Part shown: positions 48,116 to 59,814 of the stretch, piece after piece
How positions within the stretch are numbered: position 1 is the first letter of the stretch
How the letters are laid out: each line of letters starts with the position of its first letter
Source: Daldinia sp. FL1419
Lineage: Eukaryota > Ascomycota > Sordariomycetes > Xylariales > Hypoxylaceae
Direction of reading: 5' to 3'
Assembly: GCA_025201765.1 (NCBI GenBank)
Contig: MU623418.1
Location: 62,001 to 126,000, forward strand
DNA: 64,000 nt
Program-made: the position numbers and the translations under genes
The notes under the pieces: generated by a model
The model's database searches: none
Told to the model about the DNA's origin: nothing
Seen by the model: only the letters and a program-made list of their open reading frames with translations

Positions 48116-48790
48116 CTATTGGGGCCGCGGCACTACGGTACCCACAGCTCCGTACTCGCCGGCATTCGCGCGATCCCTGCGCAACTTGACGGCGAGATCC
48201 AACGTACCGTCTCGCCTGAACGTGTACTCAGGGGCGCTGCCGATGAGTAGGTCCCTAGCCCGCGCGACGGTGTTGGCAATATCCTGCGGATCGTGGCTTC
48301 GGATGCCGCCTATATGAGGGTGTACGAGCGAGAGCCTGCTTAACGCAGCGATGTCGGCGTTTGTCCTCGCATGGGCTAGATAGCAGAAGTGGAAGCCACA
48401 TAGACCCTCAATGTCGCGGTCGATCCGCGTTGTGGGGTTGAATTGCCAACATTCAATGCAACCCGCGTCGGCATGGCAGGCGGGATAAGGCTCAGTCGAG
48501 CACGGGTTGCTGGCCTGTGAGAGAAGAAAACTAAGGTCATTGCAGTGTAAACCTAGCCGCTCGGCAGGCGATTCAATGGTAGGGCTAGGTCTTTCGGGCA
48601 CGGACGTGGCCTCGGGATGAAACGGGCCTGACGTTGGTGATGATACGTTGCCCCGGCCAGCTTGTATAGACTGGCAAGAGTCTACAAGAGAAGCACGAGA
48701 GCCAGGCTCAGCTGTTCTAGGTGTAGGTACCGGCGTTGTTTTGGAGAGGAGAACTATAACCGCCGGGCCGTTCTCGATGTTCCCGGACAT
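48116..48790 (-). CDS. Hypothetical protein, unrecognised, Cys-rich centre
   Basis: Uninterrupted 224-codon frame on the minus strand, ATG at 48790. I do not recognise a family. The N-terminal 75 residues are Pro/Ser/Thr-rich and probably disordered. A central region has seven Cys (CNDLSFLLS, NPCSTEPYPACHADAGCIECW, GLCGFHFC) that could bind zinc or form disulfides. The C-terminal half is helical and Arg/Ala-rich with NTVARARDLLIG. No signal peptide or membrane segment was seen. The length and amino-acid balance favour a real gene, but no intron or homology supports it, and upstream exons cannot be excluded. Confidence 0.5.
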   Translation of the reverse strand: MSGNIENGPAVIVLLSKTTPVPTPRTAEPGSRASLVDSCQSIQAGRGNVSSPTSGPFHPEATSVPERPSPTIESPAERLGLHCNDLSFLLSQASNPCSTEPYPACHADAGCIECWQFNPTTRIDRDIEGLCGFHFCYLAHARTNADIAALSRLSLVHPHIGGIRSHDPQDIANTVARARDLLIGSAPEYTFRRDGTLDLAVKLRRDRANAGEYGAVGTVVPRPQ

Positions 48791-50021
48791 GTCGGGTTGC
48801 TAGCTGTAAAAGCGGGAGTTGGAGGGGAGAAAGTAATGACAATAGCAGCAATACTACTATGAGCACAATACTCGCTATTGATGGAGTGGTGCTGCTATTA
48901 TTTCTATCTACATTGTTACTAGTTAGCTCGGTCTTTTGTGTTATTCTAGACGATATATAATCTAACAGAAAGTCACTCTCGCTGCGGCTTACTATAGGGG
49001 TTTTGCTAGAAGCAATATTATAGCCCTAGCCAGGATTTTATGTACTAGGTACGCAGGTCTCGGATAGCCAGCTGTACAGCGTAAGGCTTGGTTGGCTCTG
49101 CCTCGTCGTTGCTTGACTATAGCGGTAAATTATAGTTGGCGACAGGTCAACTGGGGCCGTAGTCCTCAGAGACTTATCGGTAACAGACTTATAGTTTGGA
49201 GTCGTATCTATCGTCTATTAGTATATGTCTGGGGAGTTAAAATCGGGAATAGGGAATTTGGGAAAGGCAAGAAGGACTTACTTAATATGATAATAGATAA
49301 ATTAGAAAAAGGCTCGATATTCGGCGCCCGTAACCAGTCCCTGTGCTGGTTTTTCTTACGTATTTTAAATTATTGACGTGTACGCCCTCTGGACATGCAT
49401 CCCTCTTGATTGATGACGGACTATGTGAATAGGGGAGGAGGATGGATTCAAACGAAGAGATATCCAAAGTGATATTACCGTGTTTTGATTCACTCGACGA
49501 GTATTACCCAAGTGGCGCGTTGGGATAGCAATAGCAGTGGAACTTAGAAAGACGTCGAGTAGTTGATGATAAACGAGCTCCTGGAGATGGAACCGCTTGA
49601 CGGAAATTGCGAGCTATTAAATAGTTTTATACGCTTAACGCTTTGATAGAGTGACTGCTGTTAGTCTATTCACTTTTGTGTGTCATAACCGTAACATAGT
49701 TGTGGCTAGTTGCAAGTTTGAAGTAATATTTATTCCTTCGTAAGGTTACGGGAGACGTCAATAAGCGTTTCCATAGCCATAAAGTTAATAATTGACTGGA
49801 TATGTTGTCGAGAGCCATCATCTTCCCAGCTGTAGACTCTTGATTTGTGCAGTGTACCTAGATGGTGTATTTTGTAATCTACTTAGGTTCTTAGAATTTC
49901 CACGGACTCTTTGGCACCGTTGTGCTTGACACTCATCGCTACTCATATGCTTTAATAGCGCGTCCTTTTGAAAAAGTATAGACTGGTGACTCTGCCGTGC
50001 TATAGCCGTAAGTCATATTGA
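48791..50021. other. Spacer, unknown ORF to aminopeptidase gene
   Basis: 1.2 kb. A 94-codon plus-strand ORF at 49092-49376 is rich in Arg, Leu and Ile but has no recognisable feature. No repeats of note. Confidence 0.5.
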
Positions 50022-51675
50022 TCAGTCGACGAATATTTTGGCTTCGAGGTCGGAGTAATGTGACAAATATCCATCAAATAGCTTAATTGCGTGTTCGACA
50101 TCATATGTTCCTCCCGTTTCGCGGATGCTGTGCATACTCAACTGAGGGTTACCCAAATCCAAAGTGCGTACGCCGAGTTTAGCAGACAACATAGGTCCAA
50201 TAGTGCTGCCGCAAGATGAATCATTCCTGACTACGAATAACTGTAAAGGCACGCCGGCACGCTTTGCTGCCTCCTGCAGTAAAACGATACCAGGGGAGTT
50301 GGTAGCATAGCGCTGATTTGCGTTGATCTTAATCACGACACCTTGAAGATTTATAGTTAAAACCAACGTTTAGTTTTATGGAGAGTTTAGATCATACCTT
50401 TGTTTATCTCGGGCTGGTGATTTGACTCATATTTGCCAACATAGTTAGGATGAACCGAGTGGGCCATGTCAGCCGAGACTAGGAACGACGCTGCCATTGT
50501 CTGTTCAAAGGCAGTTGACAAATCAATCTCGGGGTCCGAGCTAATATGCTCCCAAGACTTGTCAGACGCCGTGTCTCCGTGCCCTTTGCCAGCAAGGATA
50601 GATAGTCGGCGCACGACAGCGGGTAGTAAATCTGAATTCGCGCCCTGGGCCGAAGTCGAACCAATCTCCTCGTGATCAAAGCAAGTGATTAAGCGAATGC
50701 TGGTCTCATCGTCCAAGCTCCGAGACGAGATCGAGTTTATTAACCCCATTACACTGCAATATGTCATATTTAGGTTATCTAGTCTGGCTGAATAGATGAA
50801 CTCCTCGTTCAAACCTCCAAGGCAAGACTTTTGAACGTCGTAGAGAACCATCTCAAAGTCGACGACATCAGCCACCTGTACTCCTGCATGCTCGGCAATC
50901 AGCTCGATGATGTATGGATGGTGGCGGTCGGTTATCTCCTTGAGTGGCTGGAATGTTTCCTCTGAGTCACCCTTCGTGCTTGAGGGCTTGGGATTTTCAC
51001 TTTGACCGGTCCTGTTTAACTCCGCGGCCACCATGCCAGCAATGGGAAATAGCTCGGTTTCCTTGTTAGGGTTGAACTCAGATGAGCGGTCGAGGTGGAT
51101 AGCGAGAGTGGGAATACGAATAATAGGTCTATCGACCTTTACAAGCTTCTGAATAAAGTTCCCCTTTCCATCCTTGACTAGGGCACGGCCGGCGATGGAC
51201 AGATCTCTGTCGAACCAACTATGCCAAATACCACCGCCGTATGTTTCAACGCCAACCTGCATGAAACCAACACTACTCTTCTTGCTAACAGGCTTCACGC
51301 GTAGACAGGGAGAGTCTGTGTGAGCACCAAGCATAGCAATAGGGTTTCCTGGCTTCCACTTAGCACCTATAGCAAATGCTACGATGGTCGAACCATTCCG
51401 GGTCATATAGTACTTCCCACCAGGTCGAAGGGTAGAAGACCAATTGTCACGCTCCCTAACGGGCGCGAAACCGGCTTTGGCCAGCCGTTCGATGGAATTG
51501 TGAACGGCATGGTATGCTATAGAGACGAGGGTTGTTAGCGGGAATGAAGGGGGATAGAAGCGGAGGTGCCGATACTTGGTAAGAAAGGGTAGGATGGCAG
51601 GATGGTGGGATACATACGGGTTGGAGAGGCGTTGACGAAGTCTAGAAAGTCTAAAGCTGATTTTGGGGACGCCAT
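50022..51675 (-). CDS. APE4: Aspartyl aminopeptidase (M18 family, Ape4/DNPEP)
   Basis: Three exons on the minus strand: 51675-51618, 51516-50398 and 50341-50022; 498 aa. Introns are 101 bp (GTATGT/ATAG) and 56 bp (GTATGA/CAAG), both phase 1. The N-terminus LDFLDFVNASPTPYHAVHNS is typical of M18. Zinc-site motifs are GAHTDSPCL (His, Asp), SARLDNLNM (Asp), FDHEEIGS (Glu pair) and MAHSVHPNY (His). The C-terminal DVEHAIKLFDGYLSHYSDLE is also conserved. No propeptide or vacuolar N-extension is present, which favours the cytosolic Ape4/DNPEP type over Ape1. M18 enzymes are dodecameric zinc peptidases that remove N-terminal Asp/Glu. Confidence 0.93.
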
Positions 51676-54243
51676 TCTGTAAGCCATGGAAGTTGGTTGT
51701 CTTAGGTAGAATGTTTTTTGTTTACAAAATTTAAAAGATAAGTGTTAGGTTAAATGTTATGGTAACTTGAGGTTTCTTTAGGTACCGAGGTTCTAACGTG
51801 TAGCTGCCTTACTTTAACCTTACTGACCTCATGTCGACCTGTGTGGGAAGGTACTATGGTATTGTACTACGGTACTACGTAACGTTAGGTACCTAGGTAG
51901 TTATAGTTATTCCATAGTTAGATAGAGACAAGATAAAGCTACGATGACGATAAGATAGGTGACTAATCATTGCGCTAATCTACCTTTCTACATAGTGTAC
52001 CTGATATGCGATCGACCGGGGGTTCCCTCTCCACAGCCCACCTACCGGTTTTAGCTCCTGTTATCCGTCTGCCGTCGTGTTACCGGTGAATTCGATCAAG
52101 TCGGGTCGATCTGGGAAATCAATCCCCTTGTACAAAGTTTAAACTCGCCAGACCACTTGTCTGTTCTCAAAAAATGGTTTCTTATTACTCGAATCAATAT
52201 GTGATATAGGTACCTCAAATTGTACATACCTAGGTGCCTACCTACATATGGACCTTGATACTTCTTATACCATCACCACACATCCTCACCTTCGCATATC
52301 TCATGCATCATGGGTTTCGGCAATGGTCAAATATGACTGAGAGAGATATATCTCACGAGTTAGACTTCGCATTGTTCGAGTTCTTCACTCCTTTTTGTTA
52401 TCCCGGTGCCTGGCGCTCAGTCTTGCGAGCAAGTGGCTCCTCACGTAGTAACTCCAATCGCTTGCATGTTTATGTATGTGTTGTGCCGCATACGTTAGAG
52501 AGAAGGTGGGAACATGGCGACATGGCGACATGAAAACGTGGGAAGGCGGGAGTGTGGCTTTGGCGATTCTAGAAGGGAGCATTAAGGGTAACGAACCGAA
52601 GCCGTTCTCTCGTTTCCTTTCTTGGATTTTTGGACGCCATCACCTTCTTCCTCATATGTTTTGATGTGTCTTGTACTACATACGAAGCAAATAAGACGGC
52701 CAACCTTGGCCGGCAAACAGAACTGGGCAGATGCAAACCGACACATTTGGAACACCAGGCGCTCGCCACGCCTACCGCCCGCATTCTGTACATATTCTGC
52801 TACACGTTCTGCAGGATGAAGTGGCGGATTGGGCGCTTGAATTGACATCAAAGTATGTCATTCTACCTTCGTTATTGACGCCCTCTCTCGCATAGCACGC
52901 GGGGAGGAGAAGTAAAGCGAAGTGAAGGAGTGAGAAAACGAAAGAGCCAAAGGAGTTCGACGAATCCAACAAATTTTACCCATGATACTCTTTGCGCAAC
53001 CCACAACGATGCCAGGCACCGGAGGAGCCAGACAACCAACCCAGACAACCAACCTAACCTAGACAACTAAGATGGCCAGACAAGGCCAAGCGGGCAGGGC
53101 TCCTTGTTGTTGGCAACATTTCCATTGGACCCGGTAAGCGAACGCACCTGTGGAGTAAGAATTCTAAAGACTAAAATAAGATGATCCGCTGTCAGGGCAA
53201 GGGATTCCTAGCTTTTACCACATCTACCACACCCAAACCTAGCTTTCTCATTTATTAAAGATGGAAGATCTCGAGGGCTCCGAAACTTCGTCCAAGTTTT
53301 CGGGAAGCTTTCTGAGCCCATCCGCCGTCGAGTCTGGTTAACTTTTCTTTTTTTGTCCCTTTTCTTACGCAGCCTGAAATTCACCGCCTTACTTTTTTTC
53401 TTTCTCTTTGAGTTTTCGGCGGAGAACCGGGTATAGCGATGACAGCGATGCCATCCAGGTATAAATGTGAGATAGATACCTTACATATCTGTCGCACGTA
53501 CTCAGAGTGTGTAAGCCCTGTTGGCCGCGGGGTCGTCGTCCGACCCTTTCTTTACGGCGGGATCCGGAAGATGTCTTCCCAGTTTTTGGTTCCTTTTCTG
53601 AATTTTGACCAGGCGTCGACGCATCTTACCTACTAGGTTACTACAGTATGTTCTGGTACTCCGCCCACCCTTTCTGAGATGTACGTATAGCGGGCTCTGG
53701 TCCCAGTAGGTACAATTGCCGACTAGATTTACGTGTGAGTATGTAGTATATAAGGTAGGTATGTTCATATTGCAAACACTCCCTTTCTTTTCTTTTGTTC
53801 GTAAAATATAGGTACCTAGATATATAGGACATAAAAAAATACGACATGGCCGTGATGTTTCATAAGAAGCTTCTCTCTGAAGAGATGTTGTATAGGATAC
53901 GAATACGTATTAGGTATGCTCTCTGAAATGAACGTGGTGTCGATTCGTACGTAGGTGGGCTTTGGTCTTGGTTAGGTAAAGACGCATACAGTATGAATTA
54001 TTACCGAAATTTCAGTCATGTACCATACACATCTCGGTACCTCCTATGGAATTTCGGTACTTGTCGATACGCCCATGCAATTCTTCCGAAAGGCAGCCAA
54101 TCATGATATCTAACCAGACTACTAACCCACCCTGGAAAATCAGGGGTCTCTTCGAAGCAAGGGGGTTGATTAGGACATTAGAGCACTACTAAGTGCTAGG
54201 TAGAGCAATCGCCTTGCCCAGTGTCGTGATGGCCGGATGGCCG

Positions 54244-54280
54244 AAAGAAATACAAGAAATACAAGAAATACAAGGAATAC
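54244..54280. repeat. 9 bp minisatellite (AAGAAATAC)4
   Basis: Four tandem units of AAGAAATAC, the last with one change (AAGGAATAC). Confidence 0.85.
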
Positions 54281-54604
54281 GGGGAGAGTTTGTACATATC
54301 ACGAGGGCGCAAGGCATTCCCAAAATCTACACCTAAATGCTAGCGTACTCCTTACTTCTGGGTCATCTGGGCGGTCATCTGTGTTCTTTGCGTTCTTTTA
54401 CTTTCTGTCTAGGTAGTTAACTAATAAGTGTAAGTAGCCAACTATATGCCTAACCTAGGTAGCCATATGCCTATGCGTTTTGCGCACTGAGCTTTTATTT
54501 AACTTTGAAAACGTTTCAATTGCTCTTCTCCCCATCTAGCATGATATTTTATTAGCTAGAACGAGATTTAACTCTTTTCTGGCGTTTAAATCTTGAACGG
54601 ACTG

Positions 54605-54634
54605 TTGACTTACATTGACTTACATTGACTTACA
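54605..54634. repeat. 10 bp minisatellite (TTGACTTACA)3
   Basis: Three perfect tandem copies of TTGACTTACA. Confidence 0.9.
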
Positions 54635-54725
54635 CATGATGGTGGGCAGGTGGCGCGAACCATGATTGGTTCCCCGGCGCCCATGATTATTAGCTCGCCA
54701 TCGGCCAGACTCATAGCGGACAGCT

Positions 54726-54770
54726 ACCATACAACCATACAACCATACAGCAATACAGCCATACAGCCAT
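54726..54770. repeat. 8 bp minisatellite (CCATACAA/CCATACAG)n
   Basis: About five units of CCATACAR, one variant AATACAG, ending CCATAG. Confidence 0.8.
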
Positions 54771-57700
54771 AGTAGTACGTAGTGTACAATACAATACCTT
54801 TCGAGACTTTCTCTACCTAATTCGAGTCCAGACGTCGATGGCGTCTACTACTTTGATAAAACAAGTCCATCTAGCCCGTGGGGGAGGCCGTCGATCACAC
54901 AGACGCCCCATCGTTGCGAGGAATAATCCGCCTCACGTACGTGAGCAAAGGTAGCGAGCATTGACGTGCGCTCAAACCTAGGTATACACTCACTCACTAC
55001 CTAAGGTTATAGATTAGGTCATCTGCTTCTTGGGCTTTGTTACTTATTATTCTTCTGCTTAGCTTGGTAGATATAAGTTGCTAATTAGCGCATGTTGGCT
55101 TATCTATAAGAAGCTGGACTAAAATGCCATGAAATACCTAACCTAGTGAGGATATCCGCATACACATACACATAGCTCCCGTTGATCTGCTACATGCATG
55201 TACATCGCGTGCCTCGTTGACACGAACAATGCGGGTCCTTCGGTTGTACCCTGACAGGTACCCCTAATATTCTCAAGCGAAGGGATCGAGAGGGATCAGG
55301 TACTTGAGGGGTACTTGGCTCGTTTGGACCCAAATACCCACACATCCTATCAACACCATAGGGCAGTATCGCGGAAAGGCCTAAGGATCCTTTGAATACC
55401 TATCCACGAGTATTTGGAGGAAATAGGGTGGATATAGGATTTTTAAAAGTTGGGTTAGGCAACGTAATCGCATTGAGCCATCCAAGGATTCGGTCACAGT
55501 TGGATACAAGTGGGAATTTACATTCATCTTTGTAGCAAGCAACCAAGCTCAACCAGAAAACCAAGAAACCAGAAAACCAGAACCAAGAGGCAATGAAGAG
55601 GTAAATTAACATGGCCTAACCTAGTAAGAATCATACCTTGAAGTCTACGTGCTGTACGTATTGCACGTATTGTACGTCCATAGGTATGGAAATGCCTATC
55701 ATAGGACATATTTGACTCTTCCGAGGATAGTTGTAAGCCAACAGATACAAGTGGCGGGGTTTAATAGGAGCAACTGTCGCATTGCCGCCAATCGAATCGA
55801 ATAAACTAGGAATAAAATACCATTTGCTCATCCAACGACGACAAGGAATTTTCCATTCGTCCTATTCGATTTCAAGCTTTTTAAAACGTATGTTTTCATT
55901 TAAATAACCATCGGTCAACGTTAGCTACCTACCTACCTAGCTGCCTAGATATGGCCAAGGGCTTGCCGATATCCGCATCGCAGAGCGCAACGAAGGCCGG
56001 CTTTGACATCAAGTTGGAAATAGAAGACCTAGCAAATACATATTAACACAGATATGAATATGAATGTGTGCATGTATTGGATGCTGAAAATTCTCGGCAC
56101 TTTGAAGAAAGTGAAACTACGGATCCGTACCACGAACGCTTTTAGAGGTGGCGGCGCGTTTTGATCTGATTCCGGCTTGGTGAAGGAGGCCAATCTGACA
56201 CTGCCTGAAACAAACAGGGACGCCAAGCTAGCTGAGCTGAGTCTATTTTCAACTTAAGTGCCTCCAGGTGCCTCACCAATCCTCGGATTGACCTGAAATA
56301 GAACTTGTTCCTGGAAAGAAAAATAGCCGTAGTAGGTTATCGGGTTTTTCTTTCTTCCTGGCCTTACTACTGCGGGTCATCTTTACCTTATAAGATTCTG
56401 TTTCTATATAATCGGAGCACGCTTTTGGGAATGAGACAACTGGGTGTCCGGCTCGTCAGGTTGGAATAGTAGATTCCTTCCCGGTACCGAAGCTTCCTCT
56501 CATACTACTCATAGTAATCATGAAAGGGAGGAGGAAAGTTAGATACACTAGCAAACGTCTTGCCTATATGCGGGTATACCTACCTACCTACCCAGAAATA
56601 ATTAACGGTTAGCAGTTCTTGTCTGCCTTAGTTTACAGATTTAGTCTATAGATTGGAAATCTTGTCGATCATTTCGCCTGGTTCTACTAGAGCTAGGTAC
56701 CTACTTACTGGGTAACGATGCAATGTTGGAGGGGCGTCGAGTAAGATCGCCCAAGCGGGGAAAAGGCGGCCAGCCTTATGAGAGATGTTGGTGATTGACC
56801 ACGAGCAGATGGAAATATGAGGCTGACTCGATTCATTACGTACGCGCTTCCCATAGTTGCGCCGTGCTTATGATGTAGAACTTGTAAGAGCCTAGGCACA
56901 CACATGTCATAGGGTGTTTTGCACTACATTACTCTCATTACTCGTGTCATATGCCTGCCTACTTACCTATTCACCGATGTCCTACGATACTGGGCTTTCT
57001 TGGACTTCCTTCAACTTGTCAGTCCTCACCGCGGGGCCAATGATTCGGTCATGTCATGAAAATATCCAAGTAGGCTACCGAATGGTTACTCGCCCATCTT
57101 TTCACTGATCAACAGAATCCGGTGTGGGGGTTTACCGGCGTGTGCAAAGAACTGGGTTGGTGTAAGAGGCACACATCTGGCATAAGCATATATCATGCCC
57201 ATCGCGGGGCTGCCTTAATGTCTAGATTGGATATAAGCCCCGATTGTTCAGGTCCCCTCTACCCCGGCGTCGGTATTCGTACCGACGATTAAATATATAG
57301 TAGATTCGGAAGATCAAAGCATCGTCTGCATAGTACATCGTCTACATAGGTAGTAAAGAATCAAGGTCCGCCATGTTTTATTACACGTCCATTTCATAAC
57401 ATTGGCCGAAATATTGGCGTGTCACAATCCAGGGTCATGCTACCGCTAAATATTTCATTACCACGAGATTTACATTTATTCGTCATACCCACCTTCGTCC
57501 ATCTTCTTATGGCTAGTAATCTAGCAGCTTAGTAGAGCCGCCGACTGTTTGCTACGCTAGATGCAGCTAGCTATATCTAAATATCTTAAGCTAAAATATT
57601 GTGAGAGTACACTCGTAATGTTTACGTTTATGATGAACGGCGAAGATACAGCCGACTGACGATACGCCGACCGTTTCTTGGGGGCGTTTTTTTTCTTTTC

Positions 57701-58051
57701 TTTTTCTTCTCGAGGCGCATGAATTGAGGTATACAAATACTTAGGTAAGCAGGATAAGCAGTTCCCAATTGAGAATTGAAGGATGCGGACGACGATTAAA
57801 GAGCCATTCGGTTAGGTTCATGGGAATTCAAGGTCCCTTGGAATTGATTGATAGCGACGAGAGTTATTTTGACAGAAGTCCTCTTCATAAAACGAGTCAA
57901 CAGGAAGTATCCATTTACATCCCTGCCCACCTAGGTAGCATGCAAGCACCGTAGAGCAAGCGTTTGTCCATGTACAGCAGCATTGCGCCAAGATGCATAT
58001 CGAGATACATACGGGGGGATGATATTGAACTCGAGATCCCTGGCCGAGATA

Positions 58052-58059
58052 AATCTCAT
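58052..58059. repeat. Left target-site duplication (AATCTCAT) of large transposon
   Basis: AATCTCAT is repeated at 61897-61904 directly after the right terminal repeat. By aligning the two terminal repeats the duplication may be 7 rather than 8 bp. Confidence 0.65.
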
Positions 58060-58211
58060 TAGTAAATTTAATAATATAGGTAAAAATTCATAAAAACACA
58101 AGTCCTTACCACTTTCCATATGAAATAGTGGCTAAGATGGTTTCCTACTTAATTTATATAAGGTTTAATCTTATATTTTAGCATATATAGAATTTAATCC
58201 AATTGCATATT
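58060..58211 (+). repeat. Left terminal inverted repeat
   Basis: Begins (T)TAGTAAATTTAA and pairs with the reverse complement of 61745-61896, which begins CCAGTAAATTTAA. Conserved internal blocks include GTAAAAATTCATAAAAAC and AAGATGGTTTCCTA. Confidence 0.8.
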
Positions 58212-59776
58212 TAATATATTTAATAAATAATATGATAAATTTAATAAATTTAATTATTTTATAAAAATTCAAATAACCTCCTAACCACTTATTTTAACCA
58301 TATTTCTATTTAATTATTATAATAATATAAATTTTAATTATATATATTTAATTGGTTAATTTAATTAGGTTATTAATTTTGATCCTATAAGGGCACCACA
58401 GGTATTTGAAATTCAGGTTGGGGAGGGTGCTATATGCCCTAAATTTAACCTTAAAAGTAACCCTAAAAATAACTTTATATACCTTATATGCCCTATAAAC
58501 CATATATATTAGGGAGAGTTATATTAGGCCTTGGTATTATAAGCGTTAATGTTGAAGGTATTGTGTACAATTGTAACGTTAGTATAAATAATAATATTAA
58601 TATTAATAAACATTTTAATATTAATTTTAATTAATTTTTTTACCTCTCTAACATTGCTGCCATACTAACAATAATAACATCCTTTTTATTAACCTTCTTA
58701 ACCTTGGTTTTATAATTTCAATAGTATTGGGTAGGGCCTAAATTCATTATTAAAAGTTTATTATGTGAGGGTATATAATAATTATTATAATTAATTAATT
58801 TTAAAGGTTAATTTTGAGGTTTTGGTGCGACTTTTAATTTATATCTTTTAAGATTTATAATGTTAATTTTATTTAATTTATACTATAATATTTTAAGAGG
58901 TAAACTATTAAAATACATTAATTTGCATTTATACCTTACAAGTACCTTAGGATCTAAAATCTTTATATCTTTTACTTTTTCATTAATTAGGTTCAAATTA
59001 TTATTTAAATATAACCACCAATAAAAACTAATATTATCAATTTTAAGAACTTACAGTCGGCCTGGATTGATTCTTTCTTGATTATTTAATATTAAATTAA
59101 ATAACAAGTACTTACAAAAAAAAACCTACTATTTTATAAATAGGCCTTTACAAAGAGGTTTAGGGATGAGGTTATTGCAAAAGGCTTTGAAATTCTTATA
59201 TACTAGCTTGAATTGTAACTAAATTTGTTTTATAGTTTTAGGTAATATATGGTATATTATAATATAATATATTTTCATAATATAATATTTAAGGAGGCTT
59301 TAAGATTTAACCTTTTAAAAATTTAATTTATATTTAACTTTATATTTGATATATATTTTATATATTAAATTATATAATATATTTAACTTATAAAAATAAT
59401 ATTTAATATATTATTTCAGATGTTTATATATGGTTTTAATTTGATTGATTATTATTATATTGTAATTACAAATATAGGAGATTGTATATTAGATGAATTA
59501 AAGGCACTATAAGAAATAATATTTAATTAAATAATTTATTAGGGTTAAAAAAAAAATATTAATAAGAGTGTTTTAAGAAATATATTAAAAAATTAATTAA
59601 ATCTTAAAGAATTTTGAAGTAAATGGTAATTCAAAAATACCTGTATATATATTACCTTCTTAATAAAGTAAATAATAGGTTGGTAAAAAATCTTAAATCT
59701 ACCTTGAAAACCTTTAATTAATTAAAATATTAATAATATTTTTTAATATTAAAAAAAAAAAAAACCAAAAAAAAAA

Positions 59777-59814
59777 CCCCCCTTTCAAACAAAAAAATAA
59801 AAAAGAAAGGGGGG
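59777..59814. repeat. GC hairpin inside the AT-rich transposon
   Basis: CCCCCCTTTC at 59777-59786 and its exact complement GAAAGGGGGG at 59805-59814, separated by an A-rich 18 bp loop and preceded by long A runs. It is the only long C/G run in the element. Confidence 0.75.

Larger units (their letters stand above)
51676..58059. other. 6.4 kb gene-free region left of transposon
   Basis: No coding sequence was supported on either strand. TAGGTA motifs recur (51882-51900, 54407-54462, 55921-55946, 56573-56595). Three different short tandem repeats lie in 54244-54770. Base composition is ordinary until about 58.05 kb, where it becomes AT-rich. Confidence 0.6.

Noticed and set aside
49092..49376. 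94-codon ORF in the spacer before the aminopeptidase gene
   Set aside because: No homology recognised, and amino-acid composition like random AT-rich translation.
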